Positions 44,901 through 54,182 of a stretch of 64,000 nucleotides of DNA are shown piece after piece. The translations under genes were made by a program, and so were the position numbers. The stretch's first letter is position 1. Each line of letters starts with the position of its first letter. The DNA is from Bradyrhizobium sp. (GTDB lineage Bacteria > Pseudomonadota > Alphaproteobacteria > Rhizobiales > Xanthobacteraceae): assembly GCF_030697065.1 (NCBI RefSeq), contig NZ_JAUYQU010000108.1:1-64000 (forward strand), read 5' to 3'. The notes below the pieces were generated by a model. That model was not told where the DNA came from, searched no databases, and saw only the letters and a program-made list of their open reading frames with translations.

Positions 44901-44966
44901 GCGGCGACCGAGCGCCCCCAGGCGCCGGCCAACGGCGCCAACGAATGGCGGCTTTGTAATCATCAT
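41934..44966 (-). CDS. Autotransporter with PATR-repeat passenger and C-terminal beta-barrel
   Basis: A 1,010-residue type Va secretion protein. A long signal peptide (to about residue 45, ending AAPAQA) is followed by a passenger rich in Gly/Thr/Ser with autotransporter-associated beta-strand repeats (GANSYTGATTVSAGTLEV and GINTYTGATTVNGGTLSV are two clear ones). The last ~280 residues form the beta-barrel domain, ending in IARYNW, with an aromatic C-terminus as usual. The passenger has no visible protease or esterase motif; adhesion is a guess. A GGGGACG site precedes ATGATG at 44966. A LysR gene is divergent. Confidence 0.9.
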   Translation of the reverse strand: MMITKPPFVGAVGRRLGALGRRLLVSTTVLTPAALLLAAPAQADDYVWVGGSGADYAAPANWNLNTAFPGNLAADTATFGNTAAASETVTLAGPATLAGWTFNTTAATAYTVDGGQTVTLSGGILNTSTGGTHTIANAIAGAGGIVQNGAGSTLVLSGANSYTGATTVSAGTLEVSANDVLGSSTALSIAAGATFDIGTTQQTVASLSGAGTLHSGSSSARLTFGADNSSTAFSGNVTNAWIGFEKYGNGTFTFSGTTWPGGGTFTIHEGTVALTGGADTTNTFFNMQNNTTLDIAGTVNGASVGFLSGATGTAVHLGNRTLTIEHDSLRISTYMNGVIDGSGGLTLGQNSFLRLTNDNLYTGATTLTGTNAELELRSAQAIAASSELNIAASGATVNVGFAGTDVSIRSLRGIAGGVLRVGDENLVITHAAGDFAGVIERNFGKTGGLVLAGGHQTLSGINTYTGATTVNGGTLSVNGSIATSALTTVNAGGTLGGNGTVGNTAISGGALAPGNSIGTLAVNGNLSFTAASSYMIEVSPANADRTNVTGSATLGGATVNASFAPGSFVARQYTILNAAGGLGGSTFGAVVNNNLPSSVTSSLSYDANNVYLDLALNFAIPGGLHGNQANAGHALTNFFDATGGIPLAFAALTPAGLSQVSGETAVGSQQTALDAMNLFMGVMTDPFLGGRGDIPAAPGAAQFTEAGMGRGPGRDAYAMSTKAGAAPAAFAPRWSVWAAGYGGSQTTDGNATPGTGTASSRIYGTAVGADYRFSPDTLAGFALAGGGTSFSVNGFGGGRSDLFQAGAFLRHTVGPAYLSAALAYGWQDITTDRTVTVAGVDRLRAQFNASAFSGRAEAGYRFATALVGLTPYAAGKFTAFELPAYAESVVSGANTFALAYGSKAVTASRSELGLRTDKSFAMPGAVLTLRGRAAWAHDFDTDRSVAATFQTLPGASFVVNGAAQPRDKALTTAAAEVKWMSGFSLAANFEGEFSPGARSYAGKGIARYNW

Positions 44967-45284
44967 GACGTCCCCATAACCGTGCCGTTCCGGCGCACGA
45001 CGGCGCGCCGGCCGGTTCGTATTTCCGCATTGGCTTTCAGGGGTGCGTGTCGACGGCGATGCCGTCACGCGCACGATCCCAGTCCCGGCCGGGACAATAG
45101 GTGCGATGCGGGACGACGAAAAATTGAGTCTCTGAATGCCATCCATAACGCCCGCGAATGTTTCGCGGTACGGGCGGACACCACGCATTTGTTCCGCGGC
45201 CCGCGGCTTTTATCTTGGACAGCGGCCGACAGGACGACCTATGTATCACCCGCGCGAATGATTATCTTGGGGGTGCGGACGGCG
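44967..45284. other. Divergent promoter region between autotransporter and LysR genes
   Basis: This 318-bp gap has no credible gene of its own. It contains two copies of TTATCTTGG (near 45211 and 45262). LysR regulators often control the divergent gene, so an operator is expected here, but no perfect T-N11-A palindrome stands out. Confidence 0.45.
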
Positions 45285-46220
45285 ATGGCGAATATCAACC
45301 TGCGGAACGTCGATCTCAACCTGCTGATCGTGTTCGACGCCGTGTTCGCCACCGGCAATATCAGCCACGCCGCCCGGCAACTGGCGCTGAGCCAGCCCGC
45401 CGTCTCCAACGCCCTGACGCGGCTGCGCGAGCATTTCGACGATCCGCTGTTCGTGCGCGCCGGCCGCGGCGTCAAGCCGACCAACCGCTCGCAGCAGATG
45501 ATCGAGCCGGTACGCGAGGCGCTGCGGCTGATCCGGCAGCAGTTCGACGGCGACCGCGCCCTCGACCTCGTTTCCTACAAGCGGCACTTCCGCATCGTGA
45601 TGGTGGACCCGCTGGAGCCGCTGCTGATGGCGCCGCTGCTGCGCGAGATCGCCTGCCATGCGCCGCTGGTCACGATCGAGTCGCGGCCGCCATGGAACAC
45701 CAACGTCGCCGGCGACATCATCGCGGGAACGCTGGATCTCGCCTGCTACACGTTTCCGGTCAGTGCGCCGGGTCTGGTGATGACGACGATCTGCCCATGC
45801 GAGTATGTCGTCATTGCCCGCAACGACCATCCGGGCATCGGCAGGACGCTCGACCTGAAGACCTTCATGACGCTCGGCCATATCGCGCTGATCGGGGAGT
45901 TGCGCAACCACGCCACGGTCGATCGCGACATCATCACCCGCGGCGGCAACCGGCGGATCGCCTACCTCGTCAACAAGGTGTGGTCGATGCCCGCGATGGT
46001 GGCCGCCACCGATCTCGTGGCGGTGGTGCCGCGCCGCTTTGCCGAGCAGATGGCCCCGATCTTCGGCCTCGGTTTGCACGAGCCGCCGATGCCGGTCTCC
46101 GAACAGCATTTCCACATGATCTGGCACGAGAACAGCAACGACGATCCCGGCCATCGATGGCTGCGCGAGACGCTGATGCGGCAATTGCAAACGGACGGGT
46201 CCGGCAGCGAAGCCGGGTGA
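45285..46220 (+). CDS. LysR-family transcription regulator, NodD/NahR-like
   Basis: A 311-residue regulator. The winged helix-turn-helix (residues ~5-65) reads VDLNLLIVFDAVFATGNISHAARQLALSQPAVSNALTRLREHFDDPLFVR, close to the NodD/NahR/LinR branch; the rest is a periplasmic-binding-like effector domain. The sensed ligand is unknown. The ATG at 45285 was chosen; an in-frame ATG at 45258 would add nine residues. It is divergent from the autotransporter gene, which is the obvious candidate target. It is not a symbiotic NodD as far as context shows. Confidence 0.87.
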   Translation: MANINLRNVDLNLLIVFDAVFATGNISHAARQLALSQPAVSNALTRLREHFDDPLFVRAGRGVKPTNRSQQMIEPVREALRLIRQQFDGDRALDLVSYKRHFRIVMVDPLEPLLMAPLLREIACHAPLVTIESRPPWNTNVAGDIIAGTLDLACYTFPVSAPGLVMTTICPCEYVVIARNDHPGIGRTLDLKTFMTLGHIALIGELRNHATVDRDIITRGGNRRIAYLVNKVWSMPAMVAATDLVAVVPRRFAEQMAPIFGLGLHEPPMPVSEQHFHMIWHENSNDDPGHRWLRETLMRQLQTDGSGSEAG

Positions 46221-46254
46221 CATCGCCGCGCGTGGCGACACCCCGCTGGAAGCG

Positions 46255-47352
46255 TCACCGGCCGCCCGGACCGGCCAATTCGTCGCCCGTCGCATACAGC
46301 GCACAGTCCGGCGCATGCTTGGCGCATTCGGCAAGGGCCGCCGCCTCGGCCTGGGCCGGCGTCCGCAATCCGGCGCGGAACGCGTATTGGCCCTTCGGCG
46401 ATACTGCAAAGGCCTTGTGTGGGCCGCTGGCGAGGTAGGCGGCAAAACCCGCGCGGCCTTTTTCGCCGAACTGCCGGGGCGGCGGCAGCGCCGCGGGAGC
46501 CGGCGCGGCGATCAGGTCGCGCGTGCCGAGATTCATCTCGCGCAGGAACGCATCGACCATCGGGGTCCAGATCGACGCTCCGGCCGCGGAGAACAGCGCG
46601 TGGCCGTCGCGGCCGAAGGCCGGCGCGTCGATCAACCGGGCGCTTCCGCCGGCGGCGGTGAAGGCGGCGTGCATCCGGCGCGCCAGTTCCGGTCCGAAAA
46701 ACCTGTCATTGCGGGCATAGACCCACAGCATCGGCGTTCGCGATGTCTTGCCCAGGGCTGCGAAAGCGCGGACCAGCGCGTCCGCGTCGCACACATCGTC
46801 GTCGGCGCGCGAGCCGCGGCCGCCGGCGAAATTGATCACGGCGGCGAGGCCCGGCGGCGGATCGGCCGACAGCGCGATGCTGGCATATCCGCCGGCGGAA
46901 ATGCCGACGGCGACCATGTCCTGCGTGGCGACATCGGCGCGCCGGCCGAGCGCATCGACGGCGGCGCGCAAATCGGCGGCCGAAGCGCTCGCCGAGGCGA
47001 GATAGTCGCGGCGGGTGCAGGGACCGTTGCTTTCGGCGTAGCTGCCGCCGGAATCGCCGTAGCCGCGGCGCATCACCACGACCGCGGCAAAGCCGCGGCG
47101 GGCGAATTCCGTGGCCTGCGCATAGAGGCCGTTGGGTGTCATGCGCCCGCGGGCCGCGGCATCGCGCGGCGCTCCGTGGCTGAGAAGGGCCAGCGGATAG
47201 CGCTTGGTGCCGGCCGGCCGGATCAGCATGGCTTCCAGCCCGCGGGGGCCGGCGGCCGCCGACGGTATCCGCAGATTTTCGCGATGGAATTGATCGGCCG
47301 CGGCCGGCGCCGCCGTGAGCAGGACCACCAGTGCCAGCGCGATGCGCATCAT
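46255..47352 (-). CDS. Secreted alpha/beta-hydrolase (dienelactone hydrolase-like)
   Basis: A 365-residue exported hydrolase with a signal peptide (MMRIALALVVLLTAAPAAA). The nucleophile elbow is VGISAGGYAS, and LALLSHGAPRD is the oxyanion strand before it. A catalytic Asp is plausible in YARNDRFFGPE and a His in GRDGHALF. The C-terminal ~70 residues (EKGRAGFAAYLASGPHKAFAVSPKGQY) form an extra domain with two cysteines. Its ATG overlaps the stop of the upstream thioesterase gene (ATGA), so both are co-translated. Substrate unknown. Confidence 0.82.
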   Translation of the reverse strand: MMRIALALVVLLTAAPAAADQFHRENLRIPSAAAGPRGLEAMLIRPAGTKRYPLALLSHGAPRDAAARGRMTPNGLYAQATEFARRGFAAVVVMRRGYGDSGGSYAESNGPCTRRDYLASASASAADLRAAVDALGRRADVATQDMVAVGISAGGYASIALSADPPPGLAAVINFAGGRGSRADDDVCDADALVRAFAALGKTSRTPMLWVYARNDRFFGPELARRMHAAFTAAGGSARLIDAPAFGRDGHALFSAAGASIWTPMVDAFLREMNLGTRDLIAAPAPAALPPPRQFGEKGRAGFAAYLASGPHKAFAVSPKGQYAFRAGLRTPAQAEAAALAECAKHAPDCALYATGDELAGPGGR

Positions 47353-47804
47353 TTTCCGTCGAAGTTTCGGTGCAGCCACGGCTGGAATTTCGCCAGGATA
47401 TCTTCCGTCAGCGGCGTCGGCTTGCGCGTGGCTTCGTCCAGCAGCACCGATACCGATCGTGCCGAGGCGACGCAGATACTATCGGAAAATACCACCTGAT
47501 CGAACGTCACCGAGGTGCGGCCGAATTTCACCACGCCGAGTCCCATCTCGATGGTGCCCGGCCAGCGCAGTTCGGCGCGGAAATGCATGTCGAGCCGGAC
47601 CATGATCCAGGTGACGCCTGATGGCATCAGGCCGTAACTGCGGTCCTTCATCAGCGTGACCCGCCCGGTTTCGAAATAGGTCGCGTACACCGCGTTGTTG
47701 ACGTGCTGGTTGGGATCGAGGTCGGCGAACCGCACATTGTCGGTCAGCCGGTAGGGAAAATCCTCCAGGCGGGGCGTCGAATCGAGGCGAGCAGGGGCAT
47801 TCAC
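47349..47804 (-). CDS. Hot-dog acyl-CoA thioesterase
   Basis: A 151-residue protein of the 4-hydroxybenzoyl-CoA thioesterase/YbgC type. DLDPNQHVNNAVYATYFETGR contains the conserved Asp and the HVNN loop. The GTG at 47804 is chosen because AGGAG lies nine bases upstream, while the ATG at 47834 has no ribosome site. It hydrolyses acyl-CoA thioesters; chain length preference is not visible. It is translationally coupled to the alpha/beta-hydrolase gene downstream. Confidence 0.85.
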   Translation of the reverse strand: MNAPARLDSTPRLEDFPYRLTDNVRFADLDPNQHVNNAVYATYFETGRVTLMKDRSYGLMPSGVTWIMVRLDMHFRAELRWPGTIEMGLGVVKFGRTSVTFDQVVFSDSICVASARSVSVLLDEATRKPTPLTEDILAKFQPWLHRNFDGK

Positions 47805-47820
47805 GGCGGCAATCTCCTGA

Positions 47821-49011
<1,191 letters not shown>

Positions 49012-49148
49012 CCGCCGCAAATGCCGCTGCAATATGGCAGCGCCACGCCGCCCGGCTGATCCGATGCCGGTCGGCGGCGCTGGAACCCTCCGCGAAATGG
49101 CCTTAGTCTGGGGCCATTGTTTTATGGATTGGTCAGGTGGTGGTGAAC

Positions 49149-49772
49149 ATGCAGACTGCGATATCCAGAATTAAACAGACACTTTTGTTCGTGATCGGTT
49201 TCGGCCTGTTCGCCACCATGGCGGCGGCGCAAGTCGCGGAGCCGACAGCCGCGGGACTCTGGCAGAAGATCGAGGAGGGCAAGCCGGTCGGCTGGTTCCT
49301 GTTCGTCGAACGCGACGGGGTGTTCGAAGGCGTGATCGCGAAGACCTTCCCGCGGCCCGGCGACGCTCCGAACCCGATCTGCAGCAAGTGCGTCGATGAC
49401 CGCATGAACGCGCCGCTGCTCGGATTGTCCTTCATCAGGGACATGCAGCGCGACGGACTTAAATACGAGAAAGGCAACGTTCTCGATCCGCGCGACGGCA
49501 AGATCTACAAGGCGAAGATGACCGTCAGCCCGGACGGCCAGTCGCTCACCATGCGCGGCTATATGGGGATCGCGCTGTTCGGCAAGGACGAGACCTGGAC
49601 CCGGCTGCCTGACACCGCGATGGCCGAGCTCGATCCCGCGGTCGTCGCCAAATGGCTGCCGGCGCAGGCCGCGGCGATGAAATCGCCGGCCGGCGCCAAG
49701 GCTGCCAAGCAGCCCGCCGCCAGGAAGAGCACGGCGCCCGCCCCCGCGGCCTTGCCGGCGCCGGCGCGCTGA
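49149..49772 (+). CDS. DUF2147 exported protein with a Lys/Ala/Pro tail
   Basis: A 207-residue exported protein. The signal peptide ends at MAAAQ, and the DUF2147 domain follows: [38 protein letters not shown], and [13 protein letters not shown] near its end. The domain is a lipocalin-like barrel of unknown function. Residues ~175-207 are a Lys/Ala/Pro-rich tail that may bind cell-wall or other polymers, or act only as a spacer. The ATG at 49149 is preceded by two in-frame GTG codons that could also start. Confidence 0.82.
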   Translation: MQTAISRIKQTLLFVIGFGLFATMAAAQVAEPTAAGLWQKIEEGKPVGWFLFVERDGVFEGVIAKTFPRPGDAPNPICSKCVDDRMNAPLLGLSFIRDMQRDGLKYEKGNVLDPRDGKIYKAKMTVSPDGQSLTMRGYMGIALFGKDETWTRLPDTAMAELDPAVVAKWLPAQAAAMKSPAGAKAAKQPAARKSTAPAPAALPAPAR

Positions 49773-49779
49773 CGCCGGA

Positions 49780-51777
49780 TCAACGAACGTCCGGCGCCAT
49801 CTCCATCGGCGCCAACTCCGCCGGTGCCGCCGGCACCGGGTCGACCGCATCGAGCCGAAGCACCGAGGCCGCGGCCGGCACGGCTGCGTCCGCCATCGCG
49901 GCATGGCCCTCGGCCGAGGGATGCACCGCGCCGCCATAGACCGCGGAGAGAATGCCCCAGGTCGCATCGTGGATATCGGAGGGCTGGCTGGAAGCCGGCA
50001 AGCCGCCGGGATAAGTCATCGCGGCGAAATAGCTGTCATTGGCGTCGCGGATCCAGCGCGCCCGCGGCAGATAGGCGCGGTATTCGCCGGCGCTGCGGCC
50101 GCACAGCATCGGCTGGCTGGCCGCCGTGACGATGTCGGGATCGAAACTTTCGCCCTTGGGCGAAAAGCACGCCTGGTCGAATTCCGGATCGGTCGGCGCC
50201 CGCGCGCAAAATCCGCGGCCGGCGAAGGCGGGCTGGTGCGCATCGACGAAGGTCATGCGGTCGGCGGCGGGATCGCGGCACAGGATGCCGCCCTGGCACA
50301 GCGCGAGCGCCTTCAGCGCCGGCAGGAACTCGTTCTGCACGTAATTGGAGACGTGGGCGAGCCGTCGCGGCTCGGCATTGAACGAGGGGTGAATGTCAAA
50401 ACCGGCGGGGCCGCCGGGGCAGGGTACGCCGCCCGCCGCCAGCGTCGGATTGGCGTAGGACACATAGACCACCCGCGACATGTCGCCGACCAGCGGCTTC
50501 AGCGCTTCGCGCAATTTTGCAAACCCCCGCGGCAGATCGCGCGTCATGGCGCTGCGGGAATCCTCCACCGAGCCGATCACGCCGGAGCGCCGGAACAGCG
50601 CGCGCTCGGTGGCATTGTCCACGATCACGTCGGCGACCAGCCCGGAAAAATTGATGTCGTTGGCGCCGATCGAGAGCAGCACCAGATCGAGGTTGCGGTC
50701 GGGCTGGCGGCGCTTGGCGGCGGTGACGGCTTCGCGCAATTCGGTGAGCTGCGCGCTCACCTTGCCGGAGCATTTGGCGCCCGATTTGGTCGGCGGGCAT
50801 TCCCGCGCCTGCTGCGAGCCGAACAGCCCCTCGGCGATGGTGGCGCCGGTGCAGGCCAGCGGCAGGTAGGTCACCGCGATGTGCGGATACTGCGCGGCGA
50901 GCGCCAGCGCGGTGCGGGTCTGGTAGCTGTACAGCGAGCGATGGCAGGCCGAATTGAGCCACAGCGCGCTCTGGCGCTGCCACACCTGCAGCGAGTCGGG
51001 CGCCTCGCAGGCCCGGCCGCCCTTGTAGCCGGCGCGGCTCGGCCGGTAATACTGCGTGTAGGCCATGCCGAGATAGGAGCGGAAACAGAAACCCACATCG
51101 GCCAGCGCCACCGGCCGGTCGGGATTGCCTTCGCCCGACGCGATGCTGTCGCCGAGGCCGGCGATGAAGATATCGCGCACCGCGATCTCGGTAGAGATCC
51201 GAACCGGCGCGTCGGCGGACGAGACGTCCACGGTGGCCAGCGTCGGCCGGCCGTAGCGCGCCCGGAAATTGACCGGCTCGGCGCAATCGAAGGTGGATTG
51301 CCGGGGGCCGTCGCCGTCCTCAAGGGTCCAGGCGCAGGTGGCGCCGACCGGAACCTGCCCGGTCAGCCGGACCGTGACCGGGTGCTCGGTGGGGGTCAGG
51401 TAGCTTTCCTTGACGCCGTCGCGGGTGCAGGGCTCGCTGACGCGGCCGAGCAGGTCGATGCAGAGCCGGTTCACCGCATTTCGGGCCCAGCCGCGGCCGT
51501 CGCTCTGCAGCGCCAGCGCCTGTTCGGTGGCCAGCACGCTGCGGCCGGCGCCGCCCTCGGTATGCAGCGCGAAGTCGCGCTCCTCGCGGAACAGCCGGAA
51601 CCGGTTGCGGACTTCCCACGAAATCTGCATCGCGCTATCCGGCGCGCCTGGCATCGCCGGCGTGCTTTGCATGGCCGCGGGCGGCAGCAGAGGGGTCTGC
51701 GCCGCCGCCGGCAGCACATTTGGCGCCGCCGCGAGCAGCGCCGCGGGCAGGATGAGGCGGATTTGAATTCGAACCAT
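49780..51777 (-). CDS. Large secreted SGNH/GDSL hydrolase
   Basis: A 665-residue exported protein with an N-terminal signal peptide (LPAALLAAAPNVLPAAAQ). The SGNH hydrolase domain begins near residue 206: block I is IAGLGDSIASGEGNPD (Ser211), block III is SIGANDINFSG, and the C-terminal catalytic Asp-His lies in HPSAEGHAAMAD. Residues ~50-200 form a separate region with an immunoglobulin-like look. Such proteins can be esterases or lipases acting on cell-surface or plant polymers. Many cysteines suggest disulfides in the periplasm or outside. Confidence 0.83.
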   Translation of the reverse strand: MVRIQIRLILPAALLAAAPNVLPAAAQTPLLPPAAMQSTPAMPGAPDSAMQISWEVRNRFRLFREERDFALHTEGGAGRSVLATEQALALQSDGRGWARNAVNRLCIDLLGRVSEPCTRDGVKESYLTPTEHPVTVRLTGQVPVGATCAWTLEDGDGPRQSTFDCAEPVNFRARYGRPTLATVDVSSADAPVRISTEIAVRDIFIAGLGDSIASGEGNPDRPVALADVGFCFRSYLGMAYTQYYRPSRAGYKGGRACEAPDSLQVWQRQSALWLNSACHRSLYSYQTRTALALAAQYPHIAVTYLPLACTGATIAEGLFGSQQARECPPTKSGAKCSGKVSAQLTELREAVTAAKRRQPDRNLDLVLLSIGANDINFSGLVADVIVDNATERALFRRSGVIGSVEDSRSAMTRDLPRGFAKLREALKPLVGDMSRVVYVSYANPTLAAGGVPCPGGPAGFDIHPSFNAEPRRLAHVSNYVQNEFLPALKALALCQGGILCRDPAADRMTFVDAHQPAFAGRGFCARAPTDPEFDQACFSPKGESFDPDIVTAASQPMLCGRSAGEYRAYLPRARWIRDANDSYFAAMTYPGGLPASSQPSDIHDATWGILSAVYGGAVHPSAEGHAAMADAAVPAAASVLRLDAVDPVPAAPAELAPMEMAPDVR

Positions 51778-51854
51778 GGCGCCTTTGACGCTACTGGTAG
51801 GGCGGAAATAAGAGAAATCCGGACGGATTCGATAACGTGGCTGTTACTCGCGCT

Positions 51855-52922
51855 CTACCCCTGCGCCTGCCGCTTTACCGGCTGCGGCACGGCGTTGGAA
51901 GAGGTGCAGACCTCGGCCAGTTCGCTGAGCCGGCGGCGTTCCATCCACGGCTTCACCACGCTGAGCCACACTTCCCGCAAACCCATGATCGAGATCGAGA
52001 TCGCGAACGGGATCAGGAAATACAGGATCCGGAACACCACCAGGGTCGCCAGCAATTGCTCGCTGACGAACTGGGGCAGGGCGACCAGCATGGCGGCGTC
52101 GAACACGCCGATCGAGCCCGGCGCATGGCTGGCGAAGCCGAGCAGGGTGGCCAGGATGAACACCACCGCCAGCGACACGAAATCGATGTGGGGCTGCGCC
52201 GGCATCAGCAGGTACATCGCCAGCGCGCAGAATCCGAGATCAACCACACCGATCAGGATCTGCAGCAACGTCAGCCGCGCCGAGGGCAGCACCACCTTCC
52301 AGCCGTTCTGGCCGAGTTCGCGGCGTTGCTCGCCGGTCACCAGCCAGACGAAATAGGCCGCGATGCCGGCCAGGCAGCCGATCGCGATCAGCCGGTTCAC
52401 CGCCGGCGGCAGCAGGTCCATCGCGGTCGCCGCCTCCGGGTGCCAGGCCATGCCGATGCCCAGCACGAACAGATTGCCGAGCCAGAAAGTCAGGCCGGAC
52501 AGGAAGCAGATCTTGGCGACGTCGATGGCGGAGAGGCCGTGGTCCGAATAGATCCGGAACCGGATCGCGCCGCCGGTGAACACCGTGGCGCCGATGTTGT
52601 GGCCGATCGTGTAGCTGGTGAAACTCGCCAGCGCGGCGGTGCGATAGGGCACGTGGTTCTTGCCGATGGTGCGCAGCGCGAAGAAATCATAGAAGGTCAG
52701 CGTGCAGAACGCGCCGATCACGCACAGCGCGGCCAGCGCGATGTTGGCAAGCGGAATCTCCGTCAATGCGGTCAGGATCACGCCGGTATCGACCCCCTTG
52801 AGGGTGCGGACCATCGTGGAAATGGCGAAGGCGATAATGACGAGGCTTGCGGCGATCCCCAGCCGTTTCCAGCCGATCCGTTCCTTGAAGCCACGCCTCA
52901 GCGTGGTCAGCAGTCGATGCAT
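51855..52922 (-). CDS. Flippase-like integral membrane protein (UPF0104 / LPG-synthase TM family)
   Basis: A 355-residue protein with about eight membrane helices. The family signature YTIGHNIGATVFTGGAIRFR and GFASHAPGSIGVFDAAMLVAL is clear. It lacks the C-terminal lysyl-transfer domain of true MprF. The ATG at 52922 has an excellent GGGAGGACG site. It is a distant relative of the protein at 5939-6898 but longer at the N-terminus. Its lipid substrate is unknown. Confidence 0.8.
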   Translation of the reverse strand: MHRLLTTLRRGFKERIGWKRLGIAASLVIIAFAISTMVRTLKGVDTGVILTALTEIPLANIALAALCVIGAFCTLTFYDFFALRTIGKNHVPYRTAALASFTSYTIGHNIGATVFTGGAIRFRIYSDHGLSAIDVAKICFLSGLTFWLGNLFVLGIGMAWHPEAATAMDLLPPAVNRLIAIGCLAGIAAYFVWLVTGEQRRELGQNGWKVVLPSARLTLLQILIGVVDLGFCALAMYLLMPAQPHIDFVSLAVVFILATLLGFASHAPGSIGVFDAAMLVALPQFVSEQLLATLVVFRILYFLIPFAISISIMGLREVWLSVVKPWMERRRLSELAEVCTSSNAVPQPVKRQAQG

Positions 52923-53304
52923 TCGTCCTCCCGGCGGGGCGGCAACCTGTTGCGAGCCTTTTCGCAGCGATTGATGACAGGCATACCGCCAACCGCCCGA
53001 TCCAGCCCAGACCCATAATGCAAAAACGCGGCGTTGGGCAGTCCTTGACAACGCCCGGCCATGCGGCCTCCGCCGGGACGGGCGTCATATTTCCTGCATA
53101 TCGCCTACGCGCAAAACCCGGCTCCCGGCATTGACCGGGATCATCAACGGCCCGCGGGCCTGGTGGCCCGTTCCATCACGATGCTTTGGGCTCGCGCCAG
53201 GAACATCCCGGCAATGCCCCGGTTAGCGCTGTATCCGAAATCGAACGAACCGAACGCCCGTGAGCAACGGGCCGCCGGACTGTTCCCCTACCAGGAGGAC
53301 CCGC
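52923..53304. other. Intergenic gap with no gene seen
   Basis: This 382-bp stretch separates divergent genes, the flippase-like protein and the DUF892 protein. It is GC-rich and shows no credible ORF, hairpin terminator or repeat copy. Both genes need promoters here, but none could be assigned. The CCAGGAGGA at its right end is the ribosome site of the DUF892 gene. Confidence 0.5.
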
Positions 53305-53811
53305 ATGGGACTGTTCAGTAAAGACATCCAGACCATGGACGACCTGTTCGTGCACCAGTTGCAGGACATCTATTACGCCGAGAAACAATTGGTGAAGGCG
53401 CTGCCGAAAATGGCCGACAAGGCCACCGACAGGCAGCTCAAGCAGGGCTTTGTGACCCATATCGAGGAAACCCGGATCCAGCTGCAGCGCCTCGAACAGG
53501 TGTTCCAGATGCACGGCGCTGAGGTGAAGGCGGTGAATTGCCCGGCGATCGACGGCATCATCGCGGAAGCCGAGGAGATCTTCGGCGAGGTCGAGGACAA
53601 GTCGGTGCTCGATGCCGCCCTGATCAACGCCGCTCAGGCCGTCGAACATTACGAGATCGCGCGCTACGGCAGCCTGGTTGCCTGGGCCAAACAGCTCGGC
53701 CGCAACGACTGCGCCGTCGTGCTGCAGAAAACCCTCGACGAGGAAAAGGCCACCGACAAGAAGCTGACCACCCTGGCCGAGAGCCGCATCAACCTGCGCG
53801 CCGCGAGCTGA
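53305..53811 (+). CDS. Ferritin-like DUF892 protein (YciE/YciF family)
   Basis: A 168-residue helical protein: MDDLFVHQLQDIYYAEKQLVKALPKMA at the start, then IEETRIQLQRLEQVF and the HYEIARYGSLVAWA helix. The Glu/His residues match the di-iron site of ferritin-like YciF proteins, which are induced by osmotic and general stress. The CAGGAGGA ribosome site is close to ideal. A strong terminator follows the gene, so it is probably a single-gene transcript. Confidence 0.92.
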   Translation: MGLFSKDIQTMDDLFVHQLQDIYYAEKQLVKALPKMADKATDRQLKQGFVTHIEETRIQLQRLEQVFQMHGAEVKAVNCPAIDGIIAEAEEIFGEVEDKSVLDAALINAAQAVEHYEIARYGSLVAWAKQLGRNDCAVVLQKTLDEEKATDKKLTTLAESRINLRAAS

Positions 53812-53836
53812 CCGGCGAAACCGGATTCGATCAGAG

Positions 53837-53867
53837 CGCCGCGCGGGAAATCCCGCGCGGCGTTTTT
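53837..53867 (+). terminator. Strong rho-independent terminator after the DUF892 gene
   Basis: A 12-bp stem, CGCCGCGCGGGA / TCCCGCGCGGCG, with an AA loop, is followed by TTTTTT. It begins 25 bp after the stop codon. Confidence 0.92.
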
Positions 53868-53873
53868 TCTTGT

Positions 53874-53900
53874 CCTCCCCCCGCGAAGCGGTGGGGAGGG
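53874..53900. repeat. Short GC-rich inverted repeat, copy 2
   Basis: CCTCCCCCCGCGAAGCGGTG followed by GGGAGGG. It is the reverse complement of the element at 21552-21582 with few changes. It can form a stem-loop. Both copies sit next to gene ends. Confidence 0.55.
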
Positions 53901-54012
53901 TGGCGGGCCGCAGGCCCGCCGGGTTGGGGGGCGGCTCCTCCGCAGGCCTACAGCGGCGGAATTGGATGCAGCAGCGTGCAGGCGCCGCTCGAATGAGCGG
54001 AGCGTCACCCCT

Positions 54013-54131
54013 CGTCATTGCGAGCCAACGGGTCGCGCGAACGCGCGCCCGAAGAGAGGCTCGCGAAGCAATCCATCTTGCTGGGCGAGAAAGAATGGAT
54101 TGCTTCGTCGCAAGCGCTCCTCGCAATGACG
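54013..54131. repeat. 119-bp intergenic element with nested inverted repeats
   Basis: The ends are CGTCATTGCGAG and CTCGCAATGACG, a perfect 12-bp inverted repeat. An inner pair, CGAAGCAATCCAT and ATGGATTGCTTCG, is also perfect. The whole can fold into a large branched hairpin like a non-autonomous element. It lies just beyond the 3' end of the toxin gene. No coding frame is evident. Confidence 0.75.
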
Positions 54132-54182
54132 GCTGCGGAGATCGGCGAGTTGCTTCGACAGGCAGCCCTTCGACAGAAGCGG

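Noticed and set aside
43602-46220. Very long plus-strand frame opposite the autotransporter, continuing into the LysR gene
   Set aside because: It is the antisense shadow of Gly/Ala-rich codons at high GC; only the LysR part from 45285 has family similarity.
45285-46220. Symbiotic nodD with a nod box
   Set aside because: The regulator is of the NodD/NahR branch, but no nod genes and no convincing nod-box were seen.
49903-52356. 817-codon plus-strand frame opposite the SGNH hydrolase and flippase-like gene
   Set aside because: Arg/Gly/Ala-rich shadow with no domain.
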